Source: Patiria pectinifera
Taxonomy: Eukaryota; Echinodermata; Asteroidea; Valvatida; Asterinidae
Assembly (NCBI GenBank): GCA_029964075.1
Contig: CM057135.1
Span: forward strand, 11,062,863-11,126,862
Direction of reading: 5' to 3'
DNA: 64,000 bases
Of the stretch, positions 30,722 to 42,201 are shown one piece after another (position 1 is the stretch's first letter; the number at the start of each line of letters is the position of its first letter). Under the pieces are notes generated by a model, which did no database searches, was not told where the DNA came from, and saw only the letters and a list, made by a program, of their open reading frames with translations. The position numbers and the translations under genes were made by a program.

Positions 30722-32120
30722 TCAGCAACGAGGCAACAACAATACTACTGAGAATGCGCCGCCCGGAAGAACGGGCCTCCCCGGCCGGCCACCAGGGGCT
30801 CCACTGCGCGGCTCCACCGTGGAACCGCGCTGGTGCCCTCTGGCAGCCAACCGGCACGGACGCCACACCGCCCCCTTCGAGGACCTTGTTTCTGGGGCGG
30901 CAGCCGCCTTCACCTCCGGTGGCAGTGTCCCCTTCCTCGTCTGAACTGGTAGTGGTCCCTCCTGGGCTAACTGACCACCCACCCCGGCCGGCGGGTCCTC
31001 CCGGGTAGTGTCAGTTGACGGACTCGGTGGTAGCGTCACCTCCTGGTCTTGGGTTGGTGGCGGTCCCCCTTTTGGCAGGTTCTGCGCTACGCGCCTCCAC
31101 CAGTCCACTTTGGCGTCGCCCAGATACGGCTTAAGCCGATTGGAATGAACCACCTTGGCTTTGGCTCGAGGGGATTTTTGCACGCGGAACGTGACATCGT
31201 CGATCTTCTGTGTCACCACGAAGGGCCCGTCCCACCAGCACTGCAACTTGGGCGTGCGACCCACTTTCTTGGAGGGGGTATACAACCACACAGGATGGCC
31301 AGGCTTATAGCTGGCACTTTCTGCTCGACGATCGTAATGTCGCTTTTGATATGTCTGGCTCTTCCGCAGATGATGACAGGCAAACTCGTGGGCGCGCTCT
31401 ATCTTTGTCCTCAACCCCTCCACATATTCGTGCTCTGCTGCGCCTGCCTTTGGTTTCTCCGGCTGGCCCACCACCAGGTCCAACGGAAGTCGCACTTCTC
31501 GGCCGAACATCAGCATTTTGGGCGTGAAATTTGTGCTGTCGTGCTGGGAGGAGCGGTACGCCATCATCACGTACGGTAGGTGTTCGTCCCAATCGTCCTG
31601 GTTCTCATGAACAAACAGGCTCAGCATCGTCTTGACTGTGCGGTTGAACCGCTCCACCATCCTGTCGGACTGGGGGTGGAATGGCGTGGTGCGGGTCTTT
31701 TGGACGCCGAGCAGCTTACAGGTGCCCTGGAAGAGCTCGGCTTTGAACTCCCTCCCTTGATCCGTGTGGATCTCGAAGGGAGCTCCAAACCGGGTGATGA
31801 CCTGTTCGACAAGGACTCTGGCGACAGTCTGAGCAGTCTGGTCCAGAATCGGAAACGCCTCCACCCACTTTGTAAAGTAGTCGGCCACCACCATGATGCT
31901 AGAATTCCCTGTCCTCGTCCTCGGAAATCGACCCGTGAGGTCGATCGCGAGGCGCTCCATCGGAGCCCCTACCAGGTACTGTTGAACCGCACTTGTGGCA
32001 CTTTTGACACCACTCTTCTGCCTGGCATCGCATCTCCCTCCAGAACACCAGAGCCTGTCTCAGCCGTGCAACGGTCCTGGTAATCCCCAAATGTCCTGAA
32101 GTCCTATTGTCATGCGCCAG
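30722..32120 (-). pseudogene. Ty3/gypsy integrase remnant
   Basis: The H2C2 zinc-binding module lies near 32100-31990 (HLGITRTV, then CQKCHKCG). The core domain is in the next frame (from about 31960): Asp in LAIDLTGRF, Asp in HTDQGREF, Glu in MVERFNRT, where the usual Gly before Met is Arg. The C-terminal GPFVV and NRLKPYL follow, typical of gypsy integrases. A frameshift near 31990 separates the two modules. The tail to 30722 is low-complexity and Arg/Gly-rich. It would insert element cDNA, but the frame is broken. Confidence 0.9.
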
Positions 32121-32549
32121 TCGCAAGACGTCGTCGACTTTCACCCTTGGTAACACGACCTTCCATACCGGCGGTTCGCCATTGGGCTGCTCCCACTTCA
32201 CCTGCAATACGCCCTGGGACAGCCGCAGCGTCTCCCACTTAGCCCACCAGTACTTCGGGCCTTCACCCAGCGCCGAGACGTCCCGCCAGCTGGGTTTGGG
32301 GACCCCGTCTTCCAGCCACTGCACGATCTTGTCCAGCTCTGGGTCACTACGTTGTTCCTGTTTGAGTTCTTCCTGGTCCCAGGCTTCCAGGAGCCCTTCC
32401 GTGGTGGTGGCTTCTTCCTGCCCAGCCCCCGTAACGGCTCCCACCTGCACCTCCCCTGGTTGCGTCTTCCCAGCATCGCGCGACTGGCTCGGCTGCAAGT
32501 CAGCGTCCCGCTGAGCATGGGGGCTTTCTTTAGTAAAGCATTCTTGACT

Positions 32550-33000
32550 TGCTTCTTTTGATCGCCCACACTGGCCACACGGGATTCTAGAGACGGCGTC
32601 GGCGTTCGTGTGCTTCCTACCCGCCCGATGTTCCACATCGAACTCGTAGCACCCCAGCCTCTGAATCCACCTGGCCGTCTGCCCCTCGGGTTCGCGGAAG
32701 TTGAACAGCCATCGCAGCGATCCGTGATCCGTTCGGAGCAGGAACCGTTTACCAAGAAGGTAGTGTTTGAAATAGTGAACGAAATGGACCACGGCCAGCA
32801 ACTCTCTCCGAGTGGTACAGTAGTTGCGTTCGGCCTTAGACAGGGTACGGCTGCCATAGGCGACCACTCGTTCACCATCGTCCCCCTCCTGCGACAGCAC
32901 TGCTCCGATGGTGCAGTAGCTGGCATCTGTGTCCAGGACGTAGCGGCGCTCCGTATCTGGGTAGCACAACACGGGTGCGGTGGTCAATGGGCATGGAGGG
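32550..33000 (-). pseudogene. Ty3/gypsy RNase H remnant
   Basis: Motifs in order: VLDTDASYCTIGAVLSQ (catalytic Asp), RRELLAVVHFVHYFKHYL (Glu), LLRTDHGSLRWL (Asp), and the tail HRAGRKHTNADAVSR. It lies in an open frame shared with the following linker and integrase zinc module. Downstream of the RT segment in the usual gypsy order. Confidence 0.9.
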
Positions 33001-33256
33001 GTAGAGAGGGGGCATGGAGGGGGCGAGCAATCTCGGCGAGCAATCTCGGCGAAGTTCGCAATGAAGCGCCTGTAGTAGGACGCAAGGCCTAGGAAACTCC
33101 ATACTTGAGTCAGGTTTGCTGGTTGCGGCCAGTTCCTGATGGCCGCGACATTTTCCGGATCCGTCCTCACTCGGCCGACACGAGGTGACCCAAGGACACC
33201 TCCGTCTTGAAGAGATCGCATTTCTTCGGTTTGAGCTTCAGGCCGGTGGCTCGGTA

Positions 33257-33700
33257 TCACTCCAGGACCGTTGTCAGCCGCTTGTGGTGTTTCTCGAAGT
33301 CTGCCCCCCACACGATCACGTCATCCAGGTAGACTACCGCCACCTGCCACTGCAACCCCCTCAACACTTGCTCCATCAGACGCTCAAATGTCGCAGGAGC
33401 GTTGCTAAGGCCAAAGGGCATAACGGTGAACTGGTACAGGCCGTTCTGCATCCCAAAAGCCGTCTTCTCCCAGTCACCCTGGTCCATGCCGACTTGCCAG
33501 TAGCCACTGGCCAGATCAAGGGTGCTGAACCACTTCGCCCCGCTCAAAGCATCAAGGTTGTCCTCGAATCTGGGGATGGGGTAGGCGTCCTTCATCGTCA
33601 CCTCATTGACTTCCCGGTAGGACAGACCCATCTTTCTTCCAGACCAGCACCACAGGGGATGACCAAGGGCTGTGGGTTTTACCTGCCGGTCGGCTTCTTG
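33257..33700 (-). pseudogene. Ty3/gypsy reverse transcriptase remnant
   Basis: Palm-domain blocks: KDAYPIPRFEDNLDALSGA, FSTLDLASGYWQV (first catalytic Asp), TAFGMQNGLYQFTVMPFGL, NAPATFERLM, and the active site YLDDVIVWG near 33334. The frame ends at 33257 and the thumb continues in another frame (FLGLASYYRRFI near 33080). Broken at both ends, so not functional. Confidence 0.92.
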
Positions 33701-33771
33701 CCGTTTATGTATCGGCGATCTCCTCAGCGGTTGACGTATAGGCGTTGCTGTCCCTGTATTCGTGTGTTGGG

Positions 33772-34604
33772 TCAGTTCGGTCTGACTTTGCCGTCCGGGC
33801 CGGTGAATGCTCCAGCGAATTCCGTCTGCAATTCAGCCAGTCGGGAACGTTCAACACGGTCAAGGTTCGCGGCTCCTTGCTCCAGGAGGTCTTGCAGATG
33901 GGGCGGTACCTCTCTCTGGGCATCCGTCCTCTGTCCGGTGTCACCCAAAGGGAGGTGGTTGACGGCAGATCCTTGTTGCTCGTCATCCAGCTCAATCACA
34001 TCCAGACCCTCCATCGGTGAGAAGAGAGCCAAGCGGCTGCCTTTGTAGACCATTACAGGGTCGGTCGTCGGGTTAAAAACCCGAACTAGCACGGTTCCAT
34101 TGTTTGTGTTAACCAGGCCGGTAGTGACCGCGACCCGGCAATTGTCCGTAGCCTCCAAGAAATCAATTGCGAGTATCACGTCTGGCTCGATATCGGCCAC
34201 GGTAAAGGTGTGGTTTGCGCGCAGATCCCCCACTTGTAGGTCGAAGTTGCCCCCCCCCCCCCTCTTGTCGGCATGGGGCTGCCGTCCGCCATCCTCAGAG
34301 CTGGAGATGACGAAAGGAGGTTCGGTCTCTCGGCACCGGGCCAGGCGTTGTAGATTCGCTCCGAGATCAGACTCACTGTTGCTCCGGTGTCTAGGAGGCA
34401 ACGCACTGGTTTCCCCGCGATCCTCCCCGCCACGTAGTTCGCCTTAGACGTCCCACACGAGGCCTGTCTGGCCCGAGCAGCGGGCTCCGGCACAGGAATT
34501 TCGGTGTTTCCTCTGTCTGTGGTCGTGGCTGGAAGGAGGCAGACTGCCGTTTCTGATGGGGGCAGTACCGTCTGATGTGTCCAAATTCGTGGCACCCATA
34601 GCAC
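33772..34604 (-). pseudogene. Ty3/gypsy aspartic protease remnant
   Basis: The retropepsin active-site motif LLDTGATVSLIS is in frame 34604-34176. The second half, with PDVILAIDFL, continues in frame 34401-33772, followed by the RT connection. An 11-12-bp C run near 34253 marks where the frame changes, so a homopolymer indel is the likely cause. Confidence 0.85.
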
Positions 34605-35546
34605 TCCACCTGGGCACGCGCACCTGGTGTATACACGGCCCGGGGGGCCGATTTCGGTTCCTCGGCAGGGGTTGGAGGATGCAGGGCTACCGACCTCACG
34701 TCCCTAGCCATTGGTTTCTTTTTTCTGTTCTGCGCTTGCGACTCCAGAAATGCTTCCATTTCGGTCGCGTGACTGACTGCCTCGGTCAAATTCGTCGCTT
34801 TTCTGGAGAAGATGTGACGCTGCAGCTGTTCTTCTCCCAGGGCATTGCGGAAAGCCTCAACCGCCAAATCCTCACGGGCCTGCGTGGGCCACTTCGGGTA
34901 GCTCTTTAAGACCAAATAAGACCAATCGTCGGATTGATTGTCCGAGCCTACCAAGTGACTCGTCCCGGCCCCTCGTACGCATAGACAGCTGTGCCCGGTG
35001 TAGCGGAATCTGTGCTGTCTCGCCAAACCGTTGCTCGAAGTTTTCCAAGATGGAGGAATATTCCTTCCGTGCCTCTGGTGTCATATCCGCCAATGCCTCC
35101 TGAGCCTTTAAAGACGTGAGATGCTAGGAACATCGCCTTCTCCGCCTCACTCCACTGATTGCCACACTCTTGAAATGGATCAAGTAGTCCGACCACGTCG
35201 GGATCCCGTCAAACCTGTTGGGGAGCATCAGTGGTCTCCGACCCCCCGGCCAGAGGTGATCAGGCGTCGCAGTTCCCTGCTTGACTGGCACTGGGGTAGC
35301 GCTCTCCCCCGTCTGTTTAGGGGCCGCCCAAACATCGCCTACAGCCTGCCGTCCCGTAACGGCAAAACCTGGGTCGGTCCCCCTTGGGAGCACCAGGTGT
35401 TGACATCCCATGGGATCCCCCAATTGCAGTGGTGTACGGCCGAGCAGCCGGGTCGGTTCCGCTCCGTTGGCTTGTGTGCGGAGCAACTCGGTTCCACTGA
35501 CTCCTGTGCGGAGTAATCTCGTCCCATTGGTTTGTGCGCGGAGCAA
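34391..35546 (-). pseudogene. Ty3/gypsy gag remnant with CCHC knuckle
   Basis: Capsid-type sequence (FDGIPTWSDYLIHFKSVA) lies near 35180. A nucleocapsid zinc knuckle of the CX2CX4HX4C type (CYGCHEFGHIRRYC) lies near 34600. Spread over three frames by indels. It would form the virus-like particle and bind RNA. Confidence 0.85.
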
Positions 35547-35870
35547 CCTTGCCGGCTCCGCCCCATTGGCCTGTGTGCGGAGCAGCTCTGCCCCACTGAC
35601 TCCCGTGAAGAGCAGCTCTATCGGCTCCGCGCCATAGACGTCCTTCGGAGCAACCTTGCCGGCTCCGCCCCATTGGCTTGTGTGCGGAGCAACTCCACTG
35701 GCTCTGCGCCATAGACTCCCGTGCGGAGCAGCTCTGTCGGCTCCGCGCCATAGACGTCCGTGCGGAGCACCCCTGCCGGCTCCTGTCCATTGACTTGTGC
35801 GCAGATCAACTCCACGGGCTCCACTCCATTGACTCCTGCAGTGCGAGCCTGCTCGGAGTGGAGGTCAGGA
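35440..35870 (-). repeat. Coding repeats in gag N-terminus, about 45-bp units
   Basis: Irregular units containing TGTGCGGAGCA, TCGGCTCCGCGCCATAGAC and relatives recur across 430 bp. On the minus strand they encode a repeated peptide of about 15 residues such as TGVYGAEPVELLR. Confidence 0.8.
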
Positions 35871-36089
35871 CTCGCCATACTGCGATAGTGGGGACGAACG
35901 AACTGCTGGGGGAGATCCACTCCCGGTCGTGCCGCCTGAGGCGCGCTTGGACGGTTTCCCGCCTCCGGTATATGGGCAAATCCAACCTGGGGGCGCCCCG
36001 AATGGGAGGCCACACCAGTCGTATCCATGTAAGCACCGAGTGGCGCTTCAGTACTTTTTTCATGAGCCTAGGGATTGCGGGTTGCCCCA

Positions 36090-36610
36090 GGACAAAACCC
36101 CGCCCCCGCTGCATCAACCAGCACAGCTCGGGATCGGTCCGAATGGAACGAAACGTCTGCTGCGCCAGCGTCTACAGCACAGGGCGGCCCCTGGCGGGAC
36201 CCGGCATATGCGGCTTTATTACCCACAAACTGGGGCATGTCCCGACTAAGCCCCGCCCCCGCTGCATCGGACAGCACAAATCGGGATCGTTCCGAATCGA
36301 ACGAAACGTCCATTGCGCCATCGTCTATAGCACGGGGCGGCCCCTGGCGGGACCCGGCATATGCGGCTTTATTACCCACAAACTGGGGCATGTCCCGACT
36401 AAGCCCCGCCCCCGCTGCATCGGACAGCACAAATCGGGATCGTTCCGAATCGAACGAAACGTCCATTGCGCCATCGTCTATAGCACGGGGCGGCCCCTCT
36501 TGGGACCTGGCATATACTGTGTTGTTACAGAATATCTGGGGCATATCCCGACGAAGCTCCACCCCCGCTGTATCGACCAGCACAACTCGGGATCGTTCCG
36601 ATTGGAAGGA
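36090..36610 (-). repeat. 153-bp tandem repeat encoding 51-residue units
   Basis: Near-identical 153-bp units begin GGCGGCCCC at 36183 and 36336, with a partial unit before and a diverged one from 36489. 153 is 51 codons. The minus frame encodes repeated GPPRAIDDGAMDVSFDSERS then RFVLSDAAGAGLSRDMPQFV. Located upstream of gag in the gypsy element. Confidence 0.9.
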
Positions 36611-36611
36611 A

Positions 36612-37080
36612 CCGTCTGTTCACACTCTAGTCTTTCTAGCTCAGATTTAGGACAAATCAAAGCCCAAGCGTCTTCCTGAACACCAAATTTCTTGACATAC
36701 TCTTCTGCAGCTGCAAGAGAGTCAGCATTTGTGTCATACAAGGACCGATTACTTTCAACGAGGCATCTTACAGATTTCAATTCACCATTTAAACTTAACA
36801 GAACCATTTTTATAAAATTGTTCATAAGTCTCAAACTGAGGTGGTTTCAAGTGGGAATCTACACGATACGGAAGAAATAGCTGCAATATACTGTGATAGT
36901 ATTTCTCAGGATATTTTTTCTTTGAAAAGCGAGAGTATCTTATCACTGCAGGCTGAGTTCTACTTCGTTTCTGTATGTGACCCAACCCATCTTTCAGTGC
37001 AAAAACCGTTGAATGTTTTCTGTTTTTGTTTGTGTTTGCATTACATGTATAAATAATTCTGTATTCTGAGCAAAATGTAC
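36612..37080 (-). pseudogene. Helitron fragment left of the LTR element
   Basis: Minus-strand frames contain SKKKYPEKYYHSILQLFLPY and RVDSHLKPPQFETYEQFY, then ADSLAAAEEYVKKFGVQ. This is typical of the segment between the Rep and helicase parts of Helitron proteins. It continues the coding sequence at 42202-42851, from which it is separated by the LTR element. At about 36611 it is cut by gypsy sequence, so no helicase domain is visible. Confidence 0.7.
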
Positions 37081-37847
37081 TGTGACGTGTCGTGCCAGCT
37101 CTCCTGCGTCAGGCTGGTTTGGTTGGTAGCGTGCCGTCCCGATGGTGTCCTATCCCTGCAGTGGTGGGCCACAGCACCAGGCTATCCCCTCTTCTGGGTT
37201 GGTTGGATCAGCCAGTAGACTGGTAGTCAGGGCAATGGAATGGGAGTGGGAACTGGGAATCGGAATGTGGAGTCGGAAGTGGGTGGAGACGGAATGTCGG
37301 CGGAGTCGGAATGTCAGTGGAGTCGGAATGTCGGCGGAGTCGGCGGAGTCGGAATGTGGGTGGAGTAGGAAATGGGTGGAATAGGCGGAGTCGGAATGTG
37401 GGCGGAGTCGGCGGAGTCGGAATGTGGGTGGAGTAGGAATTGGGTGGAATAGGCGGAGTCGGAATATGGGTGGAGCAACTTATCCTAGGTAGACCCTATA
37501 CCCTAAGACAGACTAGTAATTGGTGAACCGAAACAGTAATCAAGTACGGTGGTCAAGCCTTTAATCATCATCATCCGTCATGTCATTCCACATAATCAAG
37601 AGCCTTAGCAATTAGTCTAATCATCAGAGAATCAAGCAATCAGCTGACTAAATCCTAGCCCTGCAGCTCCTTTTATAGACTTTGAGCCCCATAAGCTTGT
37701 GCACAACTTCTCTTTGCCATACAACAGTGCATAAACTCAATTGACCAATCAGAACCGAGGATCCCTTATATGCAAAGTGTGGGTGACTCACAGTGTGCTA
37801 ATGTATTTAAAACATACAGTTGGTGACTTAATTCCTATTCCGTCACA
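37081..37847 (-). repeat. 3' LTR
   Basis: 767 bp, identical by eye to 41435-42201. Contains imperfect repeats of GGAGTCGGAATGTGGGT between about 37250 and 37475. Confidence 0.93.
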
Positions 37848-38167
37848 TAGCCCCCCTCCCAAAGTTTTCAGTCCCTGAAAACTACAAGAGCTTTTAATAA
37901 AACAACTCAGATGAAATAACTAAGACAAAAATATTTTACACGAAAACTAAGTTTGGTAAATCTTAAGCACATTCCAATACTTCTTGGAAACATTACTTTG
38001 AAAAACAACCACTTGGTGATTCAAAACTTAGCTTTAAAACTTGACTTACAAATATCTCAGATCTGAACAAAATCGTATAAACTTTAATTTCTTCAGAAAA
38101 CATCCCTCAATGTTATTTTTTTATAGAGATTTAGGTGGAAGTTCTGTCATCCTTTCCTAATGGCAGG

Positions 38168-38640
38168 CTACATCGTTTTAACAGATTGTGTTGCCGTATT
38201 CCCTGTTGATGTCCTCTTCACCCTCTGATGTGTGTAGCTGTCCCTGGTTACCTGGACACTGGACTGGTCCTCCTGGCGTAGCACTCTGTGGAACTTCCCC
38301 CCTTTTCGTGGAAGTACTTCTTCCACTTTCGGAGGTTGACGTCGGAGCAGCTTGCTTCTGAGGAGGAGCGGCTTGCGTAATGTGGACGGTCTGGACTTCT
38401 GGCTCTGGGTCTTGGGGTTTGTGCTGCTCACACCCCGGTGTTTTTTTTTTTCATGCCGATCCCGTGAGTCCCTCCTCGTGAATCGTTCCCCGCATACGTC
38501 ACAGCGGAATTGGGACTGCTCCCTGTGGCACTCCCTCAAGTGCCTGACGAGGTTGGATCTCTTGGTTGTGGTCGTTCCACACCCTGGCTCCGGGCAGCGG
38601 TGCTCCTCTTCCCGGGTCGGGCCTCGGGGGTCTCGTTACC
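38168..38640 (-). CDS. Tandem C2H2 zinc-finger segment
   Basis: Two adjacent fingers are visible on the minus strand: HRCPEPGCGTTTTKRSNLVR with HLRECH (about 38605-38520), then RCDVCGERFTRRDSRDRHEK with a terminal KKH (about 38507-38430). A Ser/Pro/Lys-rich tail follows to 38168. Spacing is C-X4-C and C-X2-C, the classical nucleic-acid-binding type. It lies where the 3' end of pol is expected. Whether it is expressed as part of a fusion or separately is not clear. It may help target or bind DNA/RNA. Confidence 0.7.
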
Positions 38641-38960
38641 TGTCTTTTCTCTTGTCGGCTCCCACCTTGAGCTTGTCTTCTGGCATCTCCCCTCGTACCT
38701 GGAATCTCGGTGGAATGCCCTGGTGGAATACTGTTTGAATTCCTGTGGAATGTCTCGGTGGAACATGATCGGAATATCGGTGGAGGGATGCCGAAGTCTT
38801 GGTGGAATGTGGCTGGAATCTTGCTGACTTTCCCCCAGTGGAATGTTGTTGAACCTTCCCTTGGAATCCCACTGGAATGCTGTTGGAGCACCTCACCATG
38901 GTGTTCTCTCTCACCATGCTTGGCGCTTTTGCCACATGTTGCTTGAGTAGTCCATGAGCC
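38641..38960 (-). repeat. Degenerate GGTGGAAT repeats replacing the integrase core
   Basis: Short words such as CGGTGGAAT, TTGGTGGAATG and CCAGTGGAATG recur irregularly over 300 bp between the integrase zinc module and the C2H2 fingers. The integrase catalytic core is absent here. Confidence 0.65.
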
Positions 38961-38969
38961 TTTCTTCCA

Positions 38970-39440
38970 TGGGACTTCGTATGGCCACAGGTCTCACACC
39001 TCGTTGCTGTTGTCCGTACATCCTTCGTCATGCCCGACCAGTAGTAGCGTCGGCGCACTACCTGCAGTGATTTGTAGACGCCGGGGTGACGTGACACTTA
39101 ACTGTCGTGTAGTTCCTTGAGAACTTTCTCTTGAAATGTGGGCGGTAGGACCATCTGCCATCTGCCGCGTTTTCCATTCTCCAACTTCCATTGACGTGAC
39201 AACACACCATTCCGGATCTGCAGGTGTTGCCTCTGAGCCCAGTATGTCTTCATACCTGCTGATTCCGCTGACGTGGCTTCCCATACTGGCTCCTCACCAT
39301 TCTCCATCGCCCGCATCATCGGCCCAATTGAAGAATCCGCCAGCTGTGCGTCCCTCAATTCCTGCAGTGTCCACCTTGGAGTTCTTGTCAACGTCCATGC
39401 CCCTCTTTCATTTTCTCCACTGGACTCCTTGAGAGTAGCC
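38970..39440 (-). pseudogene. Integrase zinc module and linker, core missing
   Basis: On the minus strand, WTLQELRDAQLADSSIGPMM and RWQMVLPPTFQEKVLKELHD, then HPGVYKSLQVVRRRYYWSGM with CETCGHTKSH, match the region preceding the gypsy integrase core. It is fused directly to the gag frame upstream, which shows that PR, RT and RNase H were deleted. A stop or frameshift lies near 39098. Confidence 0.8.
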
Positions 39441-41360
39441 TTTGTCGTCACTGTGTCGGTTACTTGGCTCTGCTCTGGTAGAGATGGCTTCCCCACGACT
39501 AGCTGTGTTAGTCCCCTGGGGTTTCCAATAGCCCATCCTCGGCTCTTACAAGGAGTTGGACAATTTCTTTTGAAATGTCCCAAACCCCCGCAGTTGTGAC
39601 AGGTTTCGATGTCCCATTGTTGTCTTCCCCCTCCATCTCTCTGATGCCCAGCATCGTTTACTCCTCTTTCGTTACTCCTTGGAGCTGCGGTCTTGTTGTG
39701 CTTTGCCTCTGCTAGGCCAGCTATCATCGCCTCCAATGCACTGAGTTGTTCCAACATGCTCTGTGTATGCCGGTTGAACTCCTCTCGAGAGACCGTCTCG
39801 ACGTACCAATGTGCCCTTGGATTCTTGTCCTGGCGACCACCTTGGCCCCCCTGCCTCTGTCTCTCGGAGTTGATGAACGATTCTGTCTCCAGGGCCGCCC
39901 GTATCGCTTCATCTAAGGACTTAGGGTGTGCTCTGAAGATTCCCGCACGCACTTCTGCATCTGGGATGGCATCCATGAAATGCCCTCGGGCGAGTCTTTC
40001 CCGTGAATCTCTGGGGAGCTCAGGGTATGCCAATTTCGTCAGCCGTCGGATGCTGTGTCCGAGTGCTTGTAAACCTTCGTTGACCCCCCTTGTCCTACTC
40101 CTCAGTTCCGACAGGAATCTCTCGGCCTGCTCCCCAGGACCAAATCGTCTTTCCAACCTTGTACTTTTGTAGTAAGGTCATTGTAGCTCAATGGTTCGCC
40201 CTGGACCCCGTCCCCAAGCACTTGCTGGGCCTGCCCCTTCAGGCTTGCTGCCAGGAAAAATGCTTTCTCTGATGAGGTCCACGCGTTTATCGTGGCACAA
40301 GACTCAAAATGGGGCTTGTAATCCCTCCAGGGAATGTCCCCTGAAAATCTGTCTGGAACAAAACTCGGCTTCCGTTGTGCTCGGTGGATCTTCTCCTCCC
40401 CTGCACCTGTCTTTTTCTCTTGTTCCGCCGTTAGCCCCTCTGGTTTCTTGCACCCAATTGTCGCTCCCGCCAACCCTTGCTCCAGTCCCTCCACCTACAT
40501 TGGTGAGGAAACTTTTGGTGGTAGTTGTGGTTGACTCGACTCCATCTGGGTAGCAAAAACTGGACCCCACGTGCTTGACCGTTCACTTGAAACCAGCCGG
40601 TACTCGCTTCCGGCTCTCGCTTAGAGCACCTCAAACGGTCTCCCTTGAGCAGAAGCCGTGCTTATGCTCGCTCCGCTTGTAGACTGCCAGTTGCTGCTGC
40701 TGCATACCCTGGGGATGTCCACATTCCTGCCATCATAGTGCTGAAGACTTGTGGCACATACGGGCCGTACCCTGGTGGTGTTTGCCATGCTCCACTGAAG
40801 GTAGTGATTCCTGGTGGTGCGGAAGTTCCAATATTCACACTTCTGGTGGAATATTCCCTTGCTCCTGCTCCGCCCGGGCACCAGTTTTCGATCTTCCCGA
40901 TCGTCACTGGTAGCCTTGGTGCTTGTTCGTCTCTGGATCCTGCTATCTGTAAGTTGCTCACTGGAGTAGAAGTGCTCAGTGGGTTCAACATCGGCGATCC
41001 TCCGGCTGGTTCCCCCAGCTCGCCCATCCATCCTCGTTGTGGAGTTCTCTGTTGAGACCCCTTAAGATGTGCAGGGTTGATGCTCGCCATCGGTTGCCTT
41101 GCCCACTCTTCTCCAACCGTTGTCCATGGTGTCGATCTCCCTAGAAACAGCCCTGGGTTCACGGTGGATGTCATTGGAGAGAACTGGAGCTGCGACGCTT
41201 CCTGGACCGGTTGAAGGATACTGCTTGCTCCGCTCGTCGCTGAACTTCCCACAGCAGCGGGAAATAAGTCACTGCCCTGATACCGGAATTCCACTCCCGA
41301 GTCCACTTCTTCCACTCGGTGTCTCCCCGGTGTAAACACTGCTTGCTCTCTTTGTTCCAT
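39440..41360 (-). pseudogene. Ty3/gypsy-type gag of the LTR element
   Basis: From right to left: a Pro/Ser-rich N-terminus starting at 41360, then gag matrix/capsid sequence (FSGDIPWRDYKPHFESCA, AFFLAASLKGQAQQVLGD), then the frame 40156-39098 with FGPGEQAERFLSELRSRTRG and a CCHC knuckle (CHNCGGLGHFKRNC) near 39595. Two frame changes (near 40660-40500 and near 40150) interrupt it, so even gag may not be translated whole. Identity as gag is clear from order and motifs. Confidence 0.85.
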
Positions 41361-41434
41361 TCCGTTGTCTTCTTCCTTCAGCTGCTGAATTCCACTGAAG
41401 TTTCTCTCCTGGTGGATCCCACCGCTGCCACCAA

Positions 41435-42201
41435 TGTGACGTGTCGTGCCAGCTCTCCTGCGTCAGGCTGGTTTGGTTGGTAGCGTGCCGTCCCGATGGT
41501 GTCCTATCCCTGCAGTGGTGGGCCACAGCACCAGGCTATCCCCTCTTCTGGGTTGGTTGGATCAGCCAGTAGACTGGTAGTCAGGGCAATGGAATGGGAG
41601 TGGGAACTGGGAATCGGAATGTGGAGTCGGAAGTGGGTGGAGACGGAATGTCGGCGGAGTCGGAATGTCAGTGGAGTCGGAATGTCGGCGGAGTCGGCGG
41701 AGTCGGAATGTGGGTGGAGTAGGAAATGGGTGGAATAGGCGGAGTCGGAATGTGGGCGGAGTCGGCGGAGTCGGAATGTGGGTGGAGTAGGAATTGGGTG
41801 GAATAGGCGGAGTCGGAATATGGGTGGAGCAACTTATCCTAGGTAGACCCTATACCCTAAGACAGACTAGTAATTGGTGAACCGAAACAGTAATCAAGTA
41901 CGGTGGTCAAGCCTTTAATCATCATCATCCGTCATGTCATTCCACATAATCAAGAGCCTTAGCAATTAGTCTAATCATCAGAGAATCAAGCAATCAGCTG
42001 ACTAAATCCTAGCCCTGCAGCTCCTTTTATAGACTTTGAGCCCCATAAGCTTGTGCACAACTTCTCTTTGCCATACAACAGTGCATAAACTCAATTGACC
42101 AATCAGAACCGAGGATCCCTTATATGCAAAGTGTGGGTGACTCACAGTGTGCTAATGTATTTAAAACATACAGTTGGTGACTTAATTCCTATTCCGTCAC
42201 A
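41435..42201 (-). repeat. 5' LTR
   Basis: 767 bp starting TGTGACGTGTCG, matching 37081-37847. Carries the same GGAGTCGGAATG repeats and ends CGTCACA at the GTAC target site. Confidence 0.93.

Larger units (their letters stand above)
30590..36611 (-). mobile_element. Decayed Ty3/gypsy retroelement
   Basis: Minus-strand order from right to left: repeat-rich gag N-terminus, gag with a CCHC knuckle, protease, reverse transcriptase, RNase H, integrase. It is interrupted by many stops and frameshifts and is much more GC-rich than its AT-rich flanks. A terminal non-coding block with AATAAA (minus; plus positions 30677-30682) ends near 30590 and could be a 3' LTR remnant. No matching 5' LTR was found; the right side meets Helitron coding sequence at about 36611. 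Confidence 0.88.
37081..42201 (-). mobile_element. Young non-autonomous LTR retrotransposon
   Basis: Two 767-bp direct LTRs (37081-37847 and 41435-42201), each TGTGACG...CGTCACA, flank 3.6 kb. A GTAC target duplication lies at 37077-37080 and 42202-42205. On the minus strand a primer-binding-site candidate (TTGGTGGCAGCGGTGGGA) follows the 5' LTR, and a polypurine tract (GGGAGGGGGGCTA) precedes the 3' LTR. Inside are gag, the zinc module of integrase and two C2H2 fingers; protease, RT, RNase H and the integrase core are missing. It must depend on another element. Confidence 0.92.

Noticed and set aside
31049..34048. Long plus-strand open frames opposite the gypsy pol region
   Set aside because: They are antisense to recognisable integrase, RNase H and RT motifs on the minus strand and have no motifs of their own; high GC content makes such frames common.
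35678..36679. 333-codon plus-strand open frame
   Set aside because: It is produced by the 153-bp repeat, which is open on several frames. The minus frame connects to gag, so the plus frame is a shadow.
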